From contig CAVUKN010000007.1 of assembly GCA_963742105.1 (NCBI GenBank), forward strand, positions 1,860,001 through 1,924,000: 64,000 bases of DNA, written 5' to 3'. The stretch is from Gp6-AA40 sp963742105 (lineage in GTDB: Bacteria > Acidobacteriota > Vicinamibacteria > Vicinamibacterales > UBA2999). Position 1 is the stretch's first letter, and each line of letters starts with the position of its first letter. The notes below the pieces were generated by a model. That model had not been told where the DNA came from and made no database searches. It saw only the letters and a program-made list of their open reading frames with translations. Position numbers and translations under genes: made by a program. This document shows, one piece after another, positions 45,536 through 57,467 of this stretch.

Positions 45536-46789
45536 ATGAGAGACATGAACACGCAGACCCTGATGCGCGCTGCGACGACCACCGCTGCCCTGCTGCTTGT
45601 GCTCGGAGCAATGCCCGCGCACGCCCAGACCAATGCCGGACAGCGCGCACCCGAGACAGACCTGCCATTCACGATGACGCAGGTCGCCACGTTCAACCTC
45701 CCATGGCGCATCGCGTTCCTGCCGGACGGCCGCATGCTCGTCACCGAAAAACCGGGCGCTGTCTGGCTGGTCACCCAGCAGGGCGGGAAGACACCGGTCG
45801 CCAACGTCCCAGCGGTGCTGCATCAGGGCCAGGGCGGTCTGCTGGGCGTGTTCACGTCGCCGCACTATGCGACGGACCGCAATGTCTACCTCACTTACTC
45901 GGAACCCGGCGACGATGGATCGAGCCTCGCGCTCGCACGCGCGCGTCTCGACATCAAGGAGAGCGGCGCCAGCCTCGAAGGACTGCAGGTGCTGTGGCGC
46001 CAAATGCCCAAAGGCAAAGGCGGGCAGTTCGGGGCGCAGATCGCGTTTTCACCGGACGGTCAGTACCTGTTCCTGTCCGTCGGTGACCGCCAGCGTTTTA
46101 CGCCGGCGGAAGATCCGAACCAGGCACTCGGCAAGATTCTGCGACTGACACTCGACGGCAAGCCGGCCCCCGGCAATCCGATGGCTGGAAAGACTGGGGC
46201 CGCGAGCGTCCCCTTGATCAATCCGCCCAGCGACACCGAAGCCGCGAAGGCCGCGCCTGTCGTCAGCACGTATACCTTCGCCGGCCCGAATCTCGCACCG
46301 GCAGAGACCTGGAGCACCGGTCACCGCACGCCATATGGCCTCGCGTTCTCACCTGACGGCCGGCTCTGGGAGGTCGAACACGGCCCGCGCGGCGGCGACG
46401 AACTCAATCTGATCGAACCCGGGAAAAACTACGGCTGGCCGTTCGTGTCGTACGCCCAGAACTACAACGGGGTGCCGATCCCCAGTCCCGACACGCGTCC
46501 GGACCTGACGAAGCCGGTCATCTACTGGACGCCGGTCATCGCGCCAGGAAGCCTCACCTTCTATAACGGCTCGATGTTTCCGCAGTGGAAGGGCTCCGCG
46601 TTGATCGGCGGGATGTCGTCGCGCACGCTGAATCGGGTGACGTTCGACGACAAGGGCGGGGCGACACCGGCCGAACGCTGGAACGTCAACAAGCGCATCC
46701 GCGACGTCGAGGCCGCGCCCGATGGCGCCGTCTGGTTGCTCGAGGACGCCAATCCCGGCGGGCTGATCCGCGTGACGCCAAAGCAGTAA
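45536..46789 (+). CDS. PQQ-dependent sugar dehydrogenase (second copy)
   Basis: 417 residues with signal peptide to about residue 33 (TTAALLLVLGAMPAHAQ). Same propeller family as 36283: FLPDGRMLVTEKPGAVWLV, HQGQGGLLGVFTSPHYATDR, AFSPDGQYLFLSVGDRQRF, TGHRTPYGLAFSPDGRLWEVEHG, PRGGDELNLIEPGKNYGWP and YWTPVIAPGSLTFYNG. Sequences differ enough that this is an old paralogue rather than a recent duplication. It is periplasmic and oxidises sugars. Confidence 0.92.
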   Translation: MRDMNTQTLMRAATTTAALLLVLGAMPAHAQTNAGQRAPETDLPFTMTQVATFNLPWRIAFLPDGRMLVTEKPGAVWLVTQQGGKTPVANVPAVLHQGQGGLLGVFTSPHYATDRNVYLTYSEPGDDGSSLALARARLDIKESGASLEGLQVLWRQMPKGKGGQFGAQIAFSPDGQYLFLSVGDRQRFTPAEDPNQALGKILRLTLDGKPAPGNPMAGKTGAASVPLINPPSDTEAAKAAPVVSTYTFAGPNLAPAETWSTGHRTPYGLAFSPDGRLWEVEHGPRGGDELNLIEPGKNYGWPFVSYAQNYNGVPIPSPDTRPDLTKPVIYWTPVIAPGSLTFYNGSMFPQWKGSALIGGMSSRTLNRVTFDDKGGATPAERWNVNKRIRDVEAAPDGAVWLLEDANPGGLIRVTPKQ

Positions 46790-46842
46790 GGCGTCCATCG
46801 CGAACCGCCAAAAATCGGCCCTCGGCACTTGAGCGGCCATCC

Positions 46843-48480
46843 CTAATCTGGCTGTCCACACGTCGACGCAGCCGCACGAGGCACTGCCCAGGCATCGACG
46901 ACGAAGTCGAACCAGGTGGTCCACCGCCTATCGAGCGTAAACGTGAGAGTGATCGATTCGTGCGCCCGGAGATCGGCCTGGCGATGCCCCGTCGTCATTT
47001 GATCGTATCCCTGCAGCCACTCACCGGTGGGCTCCAGGGCGACGTTGTTGGCCTGGTTGATGGGGCGTCCCTGCTTGTTGAAGGCGCGTCCCTCCAGGGA
47101 CCCGTCCATCAGAAAGAAGAGACCACAGAGGTTAAGGTCACTCGTGTTCTCGAACGTGGCGGTAAGCCGGAACGTTGTCGGGTCCCACCTGACGATGGGC
47201 TGGGCGACCAGGCGGAGGAAATCGTTTACTACACGCGTGCGCAGGTAGTCAGGTGACAGGACGAAGATGTGCCCGCGGGAGCCAACCAGAAAAATGCGCG
47301 GTGTCCCGGAATCCGTGGCGATTGCCTGTCCGCGCCCCCCTCCGCCAAGTGTCTTGTCCAGCGTGCCGGTCGTCGTCGCGGCGATCTCGCGCCCGACACC
47401 GTCGACTTGAACAATGCGCTGACCGAAGTGATCGACGAGGAGGAAGCCTCCCGTGGGATCATCGATCGCGGACGTAAGAGCCTCGGGTCCCGGAAATCCC
47501 GGCGGAAAGCTCGCTTCCACTGAAATCTCCTCCACGAACTTGCCGTCGGCGGTGTAGTGACGGATTGTGTCCAGCGCGAATTGCGTCTGCCAGATGCCAT
47601 CCGCACGAACCATCGATTGGCCGCCGCCAACGGGGCCTGGAACCGATATCTCCCGGAAGATACTCGAGCCATCGGGGCTCATCTCCACGATAGTCCAATG
47701 AGGCCCGCTCGGCAGTTCGACGATCACTTCGACGAACAGATGTCCCGTCACGTCGTCGTAGCTCAAGGAATTCGGGTAACTCCCCGGGCGATACACCTGC
47801 TGCAGGTTGATTTCCCGGATCAGATTGCCACGCAGGTCCAGGGTGTAGATGAAACCGCCGCTGGGATCGGAGCCGTGCGCTAGATACAGAACGTCGGAAG
47901 CCGCGTTGTAAGCAAGACCCGGCGTGTTTCCGACGTTATGGCGAAGAAGGATCGATTGGATATCGATACTCTTGAGCACGCCTATGCGGTAGGGTGGCTT
48001 GGGCGGGGGAACGATGTCAGTTCGCACCCATTGTCCGGTGACGCGGATCGTCGCCGGCAGCCCGACATCCGGCCAATACAACGCGACGTCGGCGCCGAGC
48101 TGATCGGGTGAGAAATCGAAATCACCTTGGACGGGACCGGGGTCGTTCCGCACCCCCACGTTACCGTTATCCAGGCCGCTACCATCGAACGACATCACGG
48201 GACCTGCTCCACCGTCGAACGCGTAACCTCGCCCAAGACCCACGGATACACCAGGCCGGAACGTAAACTCCAGGGCCATGACTCTGGTGGCCGATACTGA
48301 AAAGGGTCCGGACGCCGCCGTGTCGATGGTCATGGTGCCGGAGGACGCACTGCCGTCGCTCGGAACCCATGCAAACACAACCTGCGCAACGGCGTTGGCT
48401 GGACGCAGGAGAAGACAGCTCAGGGCGACCGCCGCCACGCCAGTGTGCCAGCGCGACGACCGCAACCTGGGGTTTGTCAT
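46843..48480 (-). CDS. Secreted protein with NHL/SMP-30-like propeller
   Basis: 545 residues. Signal peptide up to about 33 (AVALSCLLLRPANAVAQ). Residues 35-160 form a beta-rich domain (SGTMTIDTAASGPFSVSATRV). Residues about 170-420 look like an NHL or gluconolactonase-type propeller (NTPGLAYNAASDVLYLAHG, LSYDDVTGHLFVEV, DDPTGGFLLVDHFGQRIVQVDG, AIATDSGTPRIFLVGSRG). The end is a beta domain with a possible Cys pair. Function unknown. Confidence 0.7.
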   Translation of the reverse strand: MTNPRLRSSRWHTGVAAVALSCLLLRPANAVAQVVFAWVPSDGSASSGTMTIDTAASGPFSVSATRVMALEFTFRPGVSVGLGRGYAFDGGAGPVMSFDGSGLDNGNVGVRNDPGPVQGDFDFSPDQLGADVALYWPDVGLPATIRVTGQWVRTDIVPPPKPPYRIGVLKSIDIQSILLRHNVGNTPGLAYNAASDVLYLAHGSDPSGGFIYTLDLRGNLIREINLQQVYRPGSYPNSLSYDDVTGHLFVEVIVELPSGPHWTIVEMSPDGSSIFREISVPGPVGGGQSMVRADGIWQTQFALDTIRHYTADGKFVEEISVEASFPPGFPGPEALTSAIDDPTGGFLLVDHFGQRIVQVDGVGREIAATTTGTLDKTLGGGGRGQAIATDSGTPRIFLVGSRGHIFVLSPDYLRTRVVNDFLRLVAQPIVRWDPTTFRLTATFENTSDLNLCGLFFLMDGSLEGRAFNKQGRPINQANNVALEPTGEWLQGYDQMTTGHRQADLRAHESITLTFTLDRRWTTWFDFVVDAWAVPRAAASTCGQPD

Positions 48481-48779
48481 GATTGCCCTCCAGAGTTGAC
48501 GACTACAAGACAGGGGCGCACACGCCGCGGCTGCGGCGCCGCCGCATCATCGCGGGGATGCGCCGGCGGTCTTCTGCTGCATCTTCCATTTATCGAGCCA
48601 GGTTAGGCGGGCCGACAAATCGCATCAGACCCCGCCATGAGAACGTTCGCCTGACCAACACGCGCGCAAAATTGCGCAGCAACGCTGGAAACTCCGCGAA
48701 TGGAATCGATGTGGAAGCCGAACCCGGTCCGCCGGTGAAATCTCTTCACTTTGGCGTGTGCAGATGGTCCTTTAGCAGG

Positions 48780-49337
48780 CTATTCGCGTTCGCGGCACAT
48801 CTCGATCAGGCGCGTCAGCGCTCGAACAATCTGGCTGGCATTCTCCTCGTGGCGGACGAGAACGGTCACGATGTTCGCGCGTTCGGCGCGTGGCACAGTG
48901 CCATCGAACAGCTCGACTTGCTCTTCGATGAGGGCTTGTCCGCCTGGCACTGCGATGGTGACGGTGTGCGTCGGAACGTCGCCGCGGCTGACCCACCCCT
49001 CGGGTAGAAAGAAGCCCTGGCGTGACGTCACCGAGCTCGTGGCAAGGGCCGCCAGCGGAATCCGGAACGTTCTGATTTCAGAATGCTCACCTTCACCGGT
49101 CGCCTGCTGCAGCACCATCCGGCAGCCGTCGAACTGCACTTCGGTGTTCTCGGTGACGCGCTCCAGGCGGAACGGCGTCGGTCCGGCCTCATAGACGACG
49201 CAAGCTGCACCACCGAGATTGGCAGTCAGCCATTGGACTGGTTCGGTTCCCGAATCAGGACGTGGCTGGGCCCATCCTGGCGTGGCCAATGCCAGGACGA
49301 GGCCGATTCCACAGAGCAGGCGCCCCAGGTTCGTCAT
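48780..49337 (-). CDS. Secreted protein of unknown function
   Basis: 185 residues from ATG at 49337 (a longer frame to 49421 is less likely). Signal peptide GRLLCGIGLVLALATPGWAQ. The mature part is beta-rich with two cysteines (GAACVVYE, DGCRMVLQ) that may form a disulfide, and ends in a helix (ASQIVRALTRLIEMCRERE). No family recognised. The 299 bases to the next upstream gene (48481-48779) show no gene. Confidence 0.65.
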   Translation of the reverse strand: MTNLGRLLCGIGLVLALATPGWAQPRPDSGTEPVQWLTANLGGAACVVYEAGPTPFRLERVTENTEVQFDGCRMVLQQATGEGEHSEIRTFRIPLAALATSSVTSRQGFFLPEGWVSRGDVPTHTVTIAVPGGQALIEEQVELFDGTVPRAERANIVTVLVRHEENASQIVRALTRLIEMCRERE

Positions 49338-49510
49338 GTGGACACCCAGCATAACGTTTTCGATGGCACCGCGACTCGAGCTTTCATGAAGCGTTGCCAA
49401 TCGTAATCGCCGGTCAGACATGGCGCACGTGGCGCGGCTGCAGGCCCGCGGAATGAGCCGGGTGGCGCCGCTTGGAGCGCCGTGCAGGTCCGCGCTACAG
49501 TCACCGCGTC

Positions 49511-52500
49511 GTGTTATCGGCTCTCTCGCAAGCGTGGGCCTCCTGGAGAACAGCGCCCGGCATCGCCGTCCTCGCGGTAATCGCCTTCGCCATCGGGATT
49601 GGATCGGCGACGGCGATCTTCACCGTGGTCAGCGGCGTGATGCTACGGCCTGTGCCGTACCCGCACGGCGAGCGTTTCGTCGCGGTCTACGGCGCCTCGA
49701 CGACGGATCCGAGCACGTTCTATTCGCTCTCGATCCCTGACCTTCAGCAATACCAGGAGCAGGCCACTGCCTTCGACGTCTTCGGCTGGTTCCGAACCGG
49801 CCGGTACAACCTGACCGCACCGGGCGAGCCGCAATTCGTCCCGGGTGCAGCGGTGACGCCGTCGCTCGCGCGGGAACTCGGTCCGCCGGTTCTCGGCCAA
49901 TGGTTTACCGACGACAGCGGGGCCGTCATCTCGACGTCGTTGTGGCAGCGGCTCGGCGGCCGGCGCGACATCATCGGCAGCGCGATCACGATGGACGATC
50001 GGCGCTACACCGTGACCGGCGTGATGCCGGCGTCGTTTCAGATGCCGATCGCCGGCACGGCGATGACCGCCGGTGAGACCGAGGCCTGGATCTCGCTCGA
50101 TCCAAAGCCGTCCAATCCGAATCCCGGCAGCCGCGCGTACTTCGCGTACGCGCGCCGCAAGCCTGGCGTATCGCTCGATCAGGCGCTGGCCGATGCGAAA
50201 CGCGTTGCGGCAAACATCGCCAGGGCCGATCCGCCAGGGCATCCGTTCTTCACGGCGCGAGTCTCGGCGCTGCGCCAGTCGACGCTGACGAACCTCGAAG
50301 CCACCCTGATGAGCCTGCTCGCCGGCGCCGGGCTTCTGCTCCTGATCGCCTGCGCCAACGTCGCCACGCTGCTGCTGGCGCGTTCCGTGGTCCGCGCTCG
50401 CGAAACCGCGATTCGCGTCGCCCTCGGCGCCTCGCGGGGTCAGCTCGCGCTCCGCTATTTCGCCGAGGGTGCGCTGGTGTCCGTTGCCGGCGCCGCAGCC
50501 GGCGTCGCCCTCAGTGCGATCTTCGTCCGCCAGATCGTCGTCGTCGCATCGGAATTCGTCCCTCGCGCCGGCGACATCACGATCGACTGGCGCGTCCTCG
50601 GGTTCAGTGTCGCCATCGCAATCGGAACGGGGGTGCTCGCCGGCCTCGCGCCCCTGTGGCAGGCCCTCCGCACGCCTCCGCACGCAGTGCTCACCGAAGG
50701 TGTTCGCGCGTCGTCCGCCGCGCCTGCACGCCGGCTATCGAAGGCATTCGTCATTGCCCAAATCGCGCTCGCCTTCGCGCTACTCACGTCGTCCGCCATT
50801 CTCGTGGTGCATCTGCGCAACCTGGGCCACGTCTCGTTGGGCTTCGATAGCAATAATCTGCTCACGTTCGAAGTGACCCTGCCGCGCACCGGGACGCCAG
50901 ATGGGAGACGGGCGGAACAAGCGCGGTTGTTGGAGGGGTTGCGACAGACACCCAGGGTGACGAACGCTGCCTTCGTGAATTCGTTGCCAATCGGTCCCGG
51001 CTGCTTCGGCACCAGCATCAACCTGGACGGCGAGCCGCCAGGGACTCCGGTCCATCGCGTGTGCATCGTGCTGGCGACGCCGGACTTCATCGCTACGATG
51101 CGGATTCCTCTCCGCGCTGGCCGAGTCCTGACTACGTCTGATGATGACCGCAAGGACCTGCTGCCGATGATGGTCAACGAAGCCGCGGTACGCGCCCTTT
51201 GGCGCGGGCGCAACCCCATCGGCGCCAGGGGACGCTTCAGCGGAGCAAACGGGGACCGCTTCGAGGTCATCGGCGTCATGGGCGACGTGCGCAACAACGG
51301 CCTGAACAAGTCTCCGGAGCCGCAAGTTTATTTCTCCGCGAACGTCATGGCTTCCAACCAGATGACCGCGATCGTCCGCTCGGATGTGCCCACTGATCAG
51401 TTGATCGCCTCCATGCGCCGCAGCCTGCGGAAAATCAATCCGACCCTCGCACTCAACGACTTTGCGACGATGAGCGCCGTCGTCGGCGGTACCCTGCAGC
51501 TGGAACGTCTCAGCTCGATCGTCATGACCTTTTTCGGCCTCGCCGCCCTGCTGATGGCGACGCTCGGGATCTACGGTGTGATGTCCTACTTCGTCCGGCA
51601 GCGCACAGTGGAGCTCGGCACCCGCATGGCTCTGGGCGCCGTCAATCGCGATCTGGTCGCGCTCGTTCTGGGCGGCGGATTGCGGCTGTCATTCGCCGGC
51701 ATGGCACTGGGCGCGGTGGCCCTCGCCGGCAGCGTGTGGGTACTGGCCCGTGCCCTCGACATCGCGGACATCAGCTGGGTACCGATCCTTTCGTCAACGG
51801 CCGTCGTCGCCCTGGTTGCGACGGCGGCCGCGTCCGTGCCGGCGTGGCGGACCACCCTCCTGTCCCCGATGGTTGCAATGCGCGAGCAACCACCATCGGT
51901 GTGGCGGTGGGCGCGACAACGGATGCAGCACACCGTGCGCGAGATACGCCACGCGGTCGGCGCTGACGTCAGGGTGCCGGATGTCTCAGCAGGCGACGTG
52001 CTCACCGCGTTCGTTGATGCCGCCCGCAGCGCCGATTCGTACTCTGAGGTGCTGCATGCCGTGCTCGCCGGCGTCTGCGAGGGACTGCGCATCGACACGG
52101 CAGCGCTCCTCGATCGGCGTGACGGCTCACCTGCCCACTATCGCAGCATCGTCGCCGTCGGCCGGCTCGAAGTGGCTGCGCCGGTCATTGCCGCCGACGG
52201 TTTCCTCATCACGCGCCTGCAAAGATATCGCTCGTCGTTACCGTTCGCACCGAATGAGCTGGCCGCACTCGCCGATTGGGCTGCAGAGCACCGCACGGAT
52301 CGACTCGAGGAGATCCGCGCGCTCGCGGTCGCGGGCGTCCGGCTGGCGGTACCACTGCGCACGCGCAACGAAATCCTCGGTGTGCTCCTGCTCGGTGAAG
52401 GGCCACATCGTTCGGAATTCAGCGCGCACGAGAAGCAGGTGCTGGACGTCGCTGCCGATCAGTTCGCGTTGATGATTGAAAACGCCCGGCTGACCGACCG

Positions 52501-53272
52501 CGTGGTGGAACAGGAGACACTCCGCCGCGACATCGCGCTGGCGTCCGACGTCCAGCGCCGCCTGCTGCCCGAGGCTCCGCCGCGCGCGGCACATGCCGAC
52601 TTCGCCGCCGCCAGCGTTCCGGCCAGGCGGGTCGGCGGCGACTACTACGACTTCATCGAATTGCCAGCCGGCGGAATCGGCATCGCGCTGGCCGACGTCT
52701 CTGGAAAGGGTGTCGCCGCCGCGCTGATCATGTCGGTGGTCCAGGCCTCTTTGCGGATCATTTCATCCGAGGGCGACGTGCCACTGCCCCGCCTCGTCGC
52801 TCGCATGAATCAGTTCGTCTACCGGTCAACGCCGGGGAGCAAGTACGCCACTTTTTTCTACGCGCAGCTCGACGAGTCGTGTCGGCAATTACGATACGTC
52901 AACGCCGGCCACAACCCGCCGTTTCTCCTGCGAGCAGGCCGGCAATCAACCGCCGACCCTGCCTTGGCGGAAATCGATGAACTGTCCGTTGGAGGAACCG
53001 TCGTCGGTATGTTTCCAGAGATGGACTACGACGAAGCGACCATCGAGTTGCGCCAGGGCGACGTCCTTCTCGTCTTCACCGACGGTGTCCCGGAAGCTCA
53101 CGACAGCGAGAACGAAGAGTTCGGCGAGGAACGCCTGCAGCAACTGCTTCGCCAAGTCGCTCACCTCACTGCCGGCGAGATCAGTGCCACGATTTCCGCC
53201 GAGATGAAACGCTGGATCGGCAAGGCGGAGCAGTATGACGATCTCACCTTCATCGTAATGAAGGTGCGCTGA
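49511..53272 (+). CDS. ADOP FtsX permease fused to GAF and SpoIIE/PP2C phosphatase
   Basis: 1253 residues from GTG at 49511 (TTG at 49472 is an alternative). Residues 1-800: full ADOP permease, with AIGIGSATAIFTVVSGVMLRP, RARETAIRVALGASRGQLALR, GLAALLMATLGIYGVMSYFV and QRTVELGTRMALGAVNRDL. Residues about 826-985: GAF domain (DSYSEVLHAVLAGVCEGLRI, RTRNEILGVLLLGEG). Residues about 1013-1253: SpoIIE PP2C (QRRLLPEAPPR, GGDYYDFIEL, LADVSGKGVAAALIM, YVNAGHNPPFLL, LLVFTDGVPEA, YDDLTFIVMK) with the metal-binding Asps. One frame, no break. It suggests membrane-mechanical or efflux sensing tied to Ser/Thr dephosphorylation of an anti-anti-sigma-type partner; that link is inference. Confidence 0.9.
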   Translation: MLSALSQAWASWRTAPGIAVLAVIAFAIGIGSATAIFTVVSGVMLRPVPYPHGERFVAVYGASTTDPSTFYSLSIPDLQQYQEQATAFDVFGWFRTGRYNLTAPGEPQFVPGAAVTPSLARELGPPVLGQWFTDDSGAVISTSLWQRLGGRRDIIGSAITMDDRRYTVTGVMPASFQMPIAGTAMTAGETEAWISLDPKPSNPNPGSRAYFAYARRKPGVSLDQALADAKRVAANIARADPPGHPFFTARVSALRQSTLTNLEATLMSLLAGAGLLLLIACANVATLLLARSVVRARETAIRVALGASRGQLALRYFAEGALVSVAGAAAGVALSAIFVRQIVVVASEFVPRAGDITIDWRVLGFSVAIAIGTGVLAGLAPLWQALRTPPHAVLTEGVRASSAAPARRLSKAFVIAQIALAFALLTSSAILVVHLRNLGHVSLGFDSNNLLTFEVTLPRTGTPDGRRAEQARLLEGLRQTPRVTNAAFVNSLPIGPGCFGTSINLDGEPPGTPVHRVCIVLATPDFIATMRIPLRAGRVLTTSDDDRKDLLPMMVNEAAVRALWRGRNPIGARGRFSGANGDRFEVIGVMGDVRNNGLNKSPEPQVYFSANVMASNQMTAIVRSDVPTDQLIASMRRSLRKINPTLALNDFATMSAVVGGTLQLERLSSIVMTFFGLAALLMATLGIYGVMSYFVRQRTVELGTRMALGAVNRDLVALVLGGGLRLSFAGMALGAVALAGSVWVLARALDIADISWVPILSSTAVVALVATAAASVPAWRTTLLSPMVAMREQPPSVWRWARQRMQHTVREIRHAVGADVRVPDVSAGDVLTAFVDAARSADSYSEVLHAVLAGVCEGLRIDTAALLDRRDGSPAHYRSIVAVGRLEVAAPVIAADGFLITRLQRYRSSLPFAPNELAALADWAAEHRTDRLEEIRALAVAGVRLAVPLRTRNEILGVLLLGEGPHRSEFSAHEKQVLDVAADQFALMIENARLTDRVVEQETLRRDIALASDVQRRLLPEAPPRAAHADFAAASVPARRVGGDYYDFIELPAGGIGIALADVSGKGVAAALIMSVVQASLRIISSEGDVPLPRLVARMNQFVYRSTPGSKYATFFYAQLDESCRQLRYVNAGHNPPFLLRAGRQSTADPALAEIDELSVGGTVVGMFPEMDYDEATIELRQGDVLLVFTDGVPEAHDSENEEFGEERLQQLLRQVAHLTAGEISATISAEMKRWIGKAEQYDDLTFIVMKVR

Positions 53273-53370
53273 CGCTGCACAAGCTCGACTGCATCAGCAG
53301 CTTCTTTGGCGTAACGTATTGTGGTTCCCACCGAGCGTCGTGCTGGCTCGTGACAGTACGCCCGTAGTCA

Positions 53371-55036
<1,666 letters not shown>

Positions 55037-55047
<11 letters not shown>

Positions 55048-56290
55048 GGCCGCGCCCGCGCCGCCCGACATCGTCATCGGGCTCGTGAGCTACAACACCG
55101 CTGCCACGGCCGACGGGGTTGCCGCGGCTCTGCGCGAGGGTCTAGCCGCGCACGTCGCCGGCGCGTCGAGCCGGATCCTGCTCGCCGATTGCGGATCAAC
55201 CGACGATACACCGGCGCGTCTGCATCACGCGCTCGGCGGAATCGGAAACGTCATCGAGGTGGCGTCCTCGGCCACGACCGCCGAGGTGCTCGATCGTCCG
55301 TACCACCGGATTCCCGGCAAGGCGCACGCGGTGCAGGCGATTCTGACCACCGCGAAGGACTTGGGCGCCCAAGCCTGCGTCGTCTTTGACGCCAGTGTCG
55401 AGAGTGTCACGCCTCGATGGTTGGAGTGGCTGGCCGTACCGGTACTCACGCACGACTTCGATCTCGTCGCGCCTTATTACCGTCGCCACCCGTACGAGGG
55501 TGCGCTGACAAAGGGAATCGTGTATCCGGTGTTCCGCGCACTCTACGGCGTTCGCCTCCGGCAACCGACCGCTGGCGAATTCGTCTGCTCGAGCCGCTTG
55601 CTCGATCACTTTCTCCAGGACGACATCTGGGATCGCGACGGCGCACCGGCCGGCATCGACCTCTGGCTGGCGAGTTCCGCCGTGTCCGGCAACTTCCGCC
55701 TCGGCGAGGCTTCCCTCGGTGTGCGGCGTCACTGGATGCAGCCGGACGAAGCCCTCGATCTGGGGACGACGCTCACCCAGGTCGTGGGTGCGCTGTTTGC
55801 CGATGTGGAGAGGCGCGCCGACCGCTGGCAGCGGGTGCGCGGCTCCGTCCCCGTGCAGCAATTCGGCGAGCCGGCCTCCGCGCCGGCGGAGCCCGTGTCG
55901 ATCGATCCCGACAGGCTGATTGAATCGTTCCGTCTGGCCTACCGGGAACTTCGGGACATCTGGGCCTGGGTGCTCCCGCCACGGACGATCATCGACCTGC
56001 GTCGGTTAATGGACGCATCCGTGGCCAGCTTCCATCTCGACGATGAGCTCTGGGCCCGGATCGTCTACGACTTCGCTCTCGGCTATCGCCTGCGGGTGCT
56101 CGCGCGCGATCACCTCCTGCGGTCGCTCGTCCCGTTGTACCTCGCCTGGCTGGCGTCCTTCGTCATCGAGGTTCGCGATCGTGGCGACGATGACGTCGAA
56201 CAGCGGCTCGAGCGACTCGCGTCCGCGTTCGAGGCGCAGAAACCGTATTTGATTTCCAAATGGCGATGGCCCGAGCGGCTACGCTCGTGA
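55037..56290 (+). CDS. GT81-like (glucosylglycerate synthase-type) glycosyltransferase
   Basis: About 417 residues from GTG at 55037; an ATG at 55007 is also possible and would overlap treS more. GT-A fold: DIVIGLVSYNTAATADGVAAALREGL, ILLADCGSTDDTPARL, GKAHAVQAILTTAKD, VVFDASVESVTPRWLEWL. Later features are LTKGIVYPVFRALYGVRLRQPTAGEFVCSS, as in glucosyl- and mannosyl-glycerate synthases, which use a G-E-F acceptor loop. Next to treS it may make a compatible solute. Confidence 0.75.
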
Positions 56291-56329
56291 CCTGCCCGAG
56301 GCAGGGCCATCACAGAGAGGACCACGACG

Positions 56330-57022
56330 ATGGTTGAAGAAATCCGGCGGGCGCTCAACGTCGCAGAGACGCGGATCGTGGACGGGATTGCGGACTTCCT
56401 GCCTGGAATCCTGGCGCTGCTGCTGCTCCTCGTCACCGCGGTGATCGTCGGGGCGATCGTCCGCTACGCCGTGTTCCGCGCGCTGCAGGGACTTGACTTT
56501 GATCGGCGTGCTGAACTGCTGGGCGTGTCACTTGCCGGCTGGACGCCGTCGCGCAGTGCGTCGAGGCTGGTGGCGGCAGTGGCGTACTGGACCATCCTGC
56601 TGATCGGCCTGCTGCTTGGGCTCACCGCGCTCGATGCCGCGCTGCTGACACGCTTTGCGACCGCGGTCCTCGAGTACGTGCCGCACCTCGTCGCGGCGCT
56701 GGCCATCCTGGTGGTCGGGGGAGTAATCGCCCGCTTCTTCGCACGAGCCGTGCTGATCGAGGCCGTCAATATGCGCATCCAGTCCGCGCGCCTGCTGAGT
56801 CTCGGCGTGAAGTGGACGGTGCTGATCGTGGCCGCGGCGATGGCCCTCGATCACATCGGGATTGGACGGACCGCGCTGCTGCTCGCCTTCGGCATCATCT
56901 TCGGCGGGATCGTGCTGGCCGTCGCACTCGCAGTAGGCCTGGGGGCGAAGGACGTGGTCAGCCGAGCGCTCGAGCGTCAGACGCGCGAACCGTCACGAGA
57001 GGACCGGCTGGATCACGTGTGA
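56330..57022 (+). CDS. MscS-like small membrane channel (TM_helix repeat)
   Basis: 230 residues with five hydrophobic helices (FLPGILALLLLLVTAVIVGAIV, LVAAVAYWTILLIGLLLGLTAL, PHLVAALAILVVGGVIARFFA, WTVLIVAAAMALDHIG, AFGIIFGGIVLAVALAVGLG). The last is a G/A-rich pore-like helix ending in GLGAKDVVSRAL, as in the MscS channel lining. The cytosolic beta domain of MscS is absent. It is likely an osmotic relief or CmpX-type channel, fitting the two osmolyte genes before it. Confidence 0.85.
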   Translation: MVEEIRRALNVAETRIVDGIADFLPGILALLLLLVTAVIVGAIVRYAVFRALQGLDFDRRAELLGVSLAGWTPSRSASRLVAAVAYWTILLIGLLLGLTALDAALLTRFATAVLEYVPHLVAALAILVVGGVIARFFARAVLIEAVNMRIQSARLLSLGVKWTVLIVAAAMALDHIGIGRTALLLAFGIIFGGIVLAVALAVGLGAKDVVSRALERQTREPSREDRLDHV

Positions 57023-57345
57023 GGCGCGTTTGACGGCGTTCTGCAGGGCTTCCTGAGTCACCCGGTACAGGCACAGCATGAGCTCGGGCGACGGAGTCGC
57101 TGGCACATTCGCATGTGTGAATGTGACGCCGATACCCCATCCGACACCTGGTGGCACAACGACTCCAGGCTTGGGACGAGACCAAGCAGGCGCAATCGGG
57201 CTGGATGCAGGCGATGCGAGAGGTCGTGCAGGCTCGTGGCGATCTCCTGAACCCGCGCCTTCACCTCGCCCACCATCATGCTCGCGTACTTGTCGTGCGT
57301 GGCCGCGTCGAATAGCCGCTCCTGAGACCGGCTCGCCCCATCCAA
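57018..57345 (-). pseudogene. Remnant of a HisKA_3 sensor histidine kinase
   Basis: In two frames, the middle of a NarX/LiaS-like kinase is visible: SLHDLSHRLHPARLRLLGLV and PSLESLCHQVS in one, then GIGVTFTHANVPATP and MLCLYRVTQEALQNAVKRA in the next. The phospho-acceptor region is at best partial and the whole ATP-binding half is missing. The shift here has the opposite sign from the other frameshifts in the window. Confidence 0.75.
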
Positions 57346-57467
57346 CCGTGGTCATCGATGCGCTGAGACGCGCGGCGGCCGGATGGCTGGCGGATTGTCG
57401 GGGTGCCGGGAGCCCCGCACAACCTGGAAAGAGAATCTGAATAATCTTCAGCAGGTTAAGAAAGGAT

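Noticed and set aside
48483..49007. Plus-strand frame at 48.5-49.0 kb
   Set aside because: It overlaps the secreted-protein gene in antisense and has no domain or ribosome-site support.
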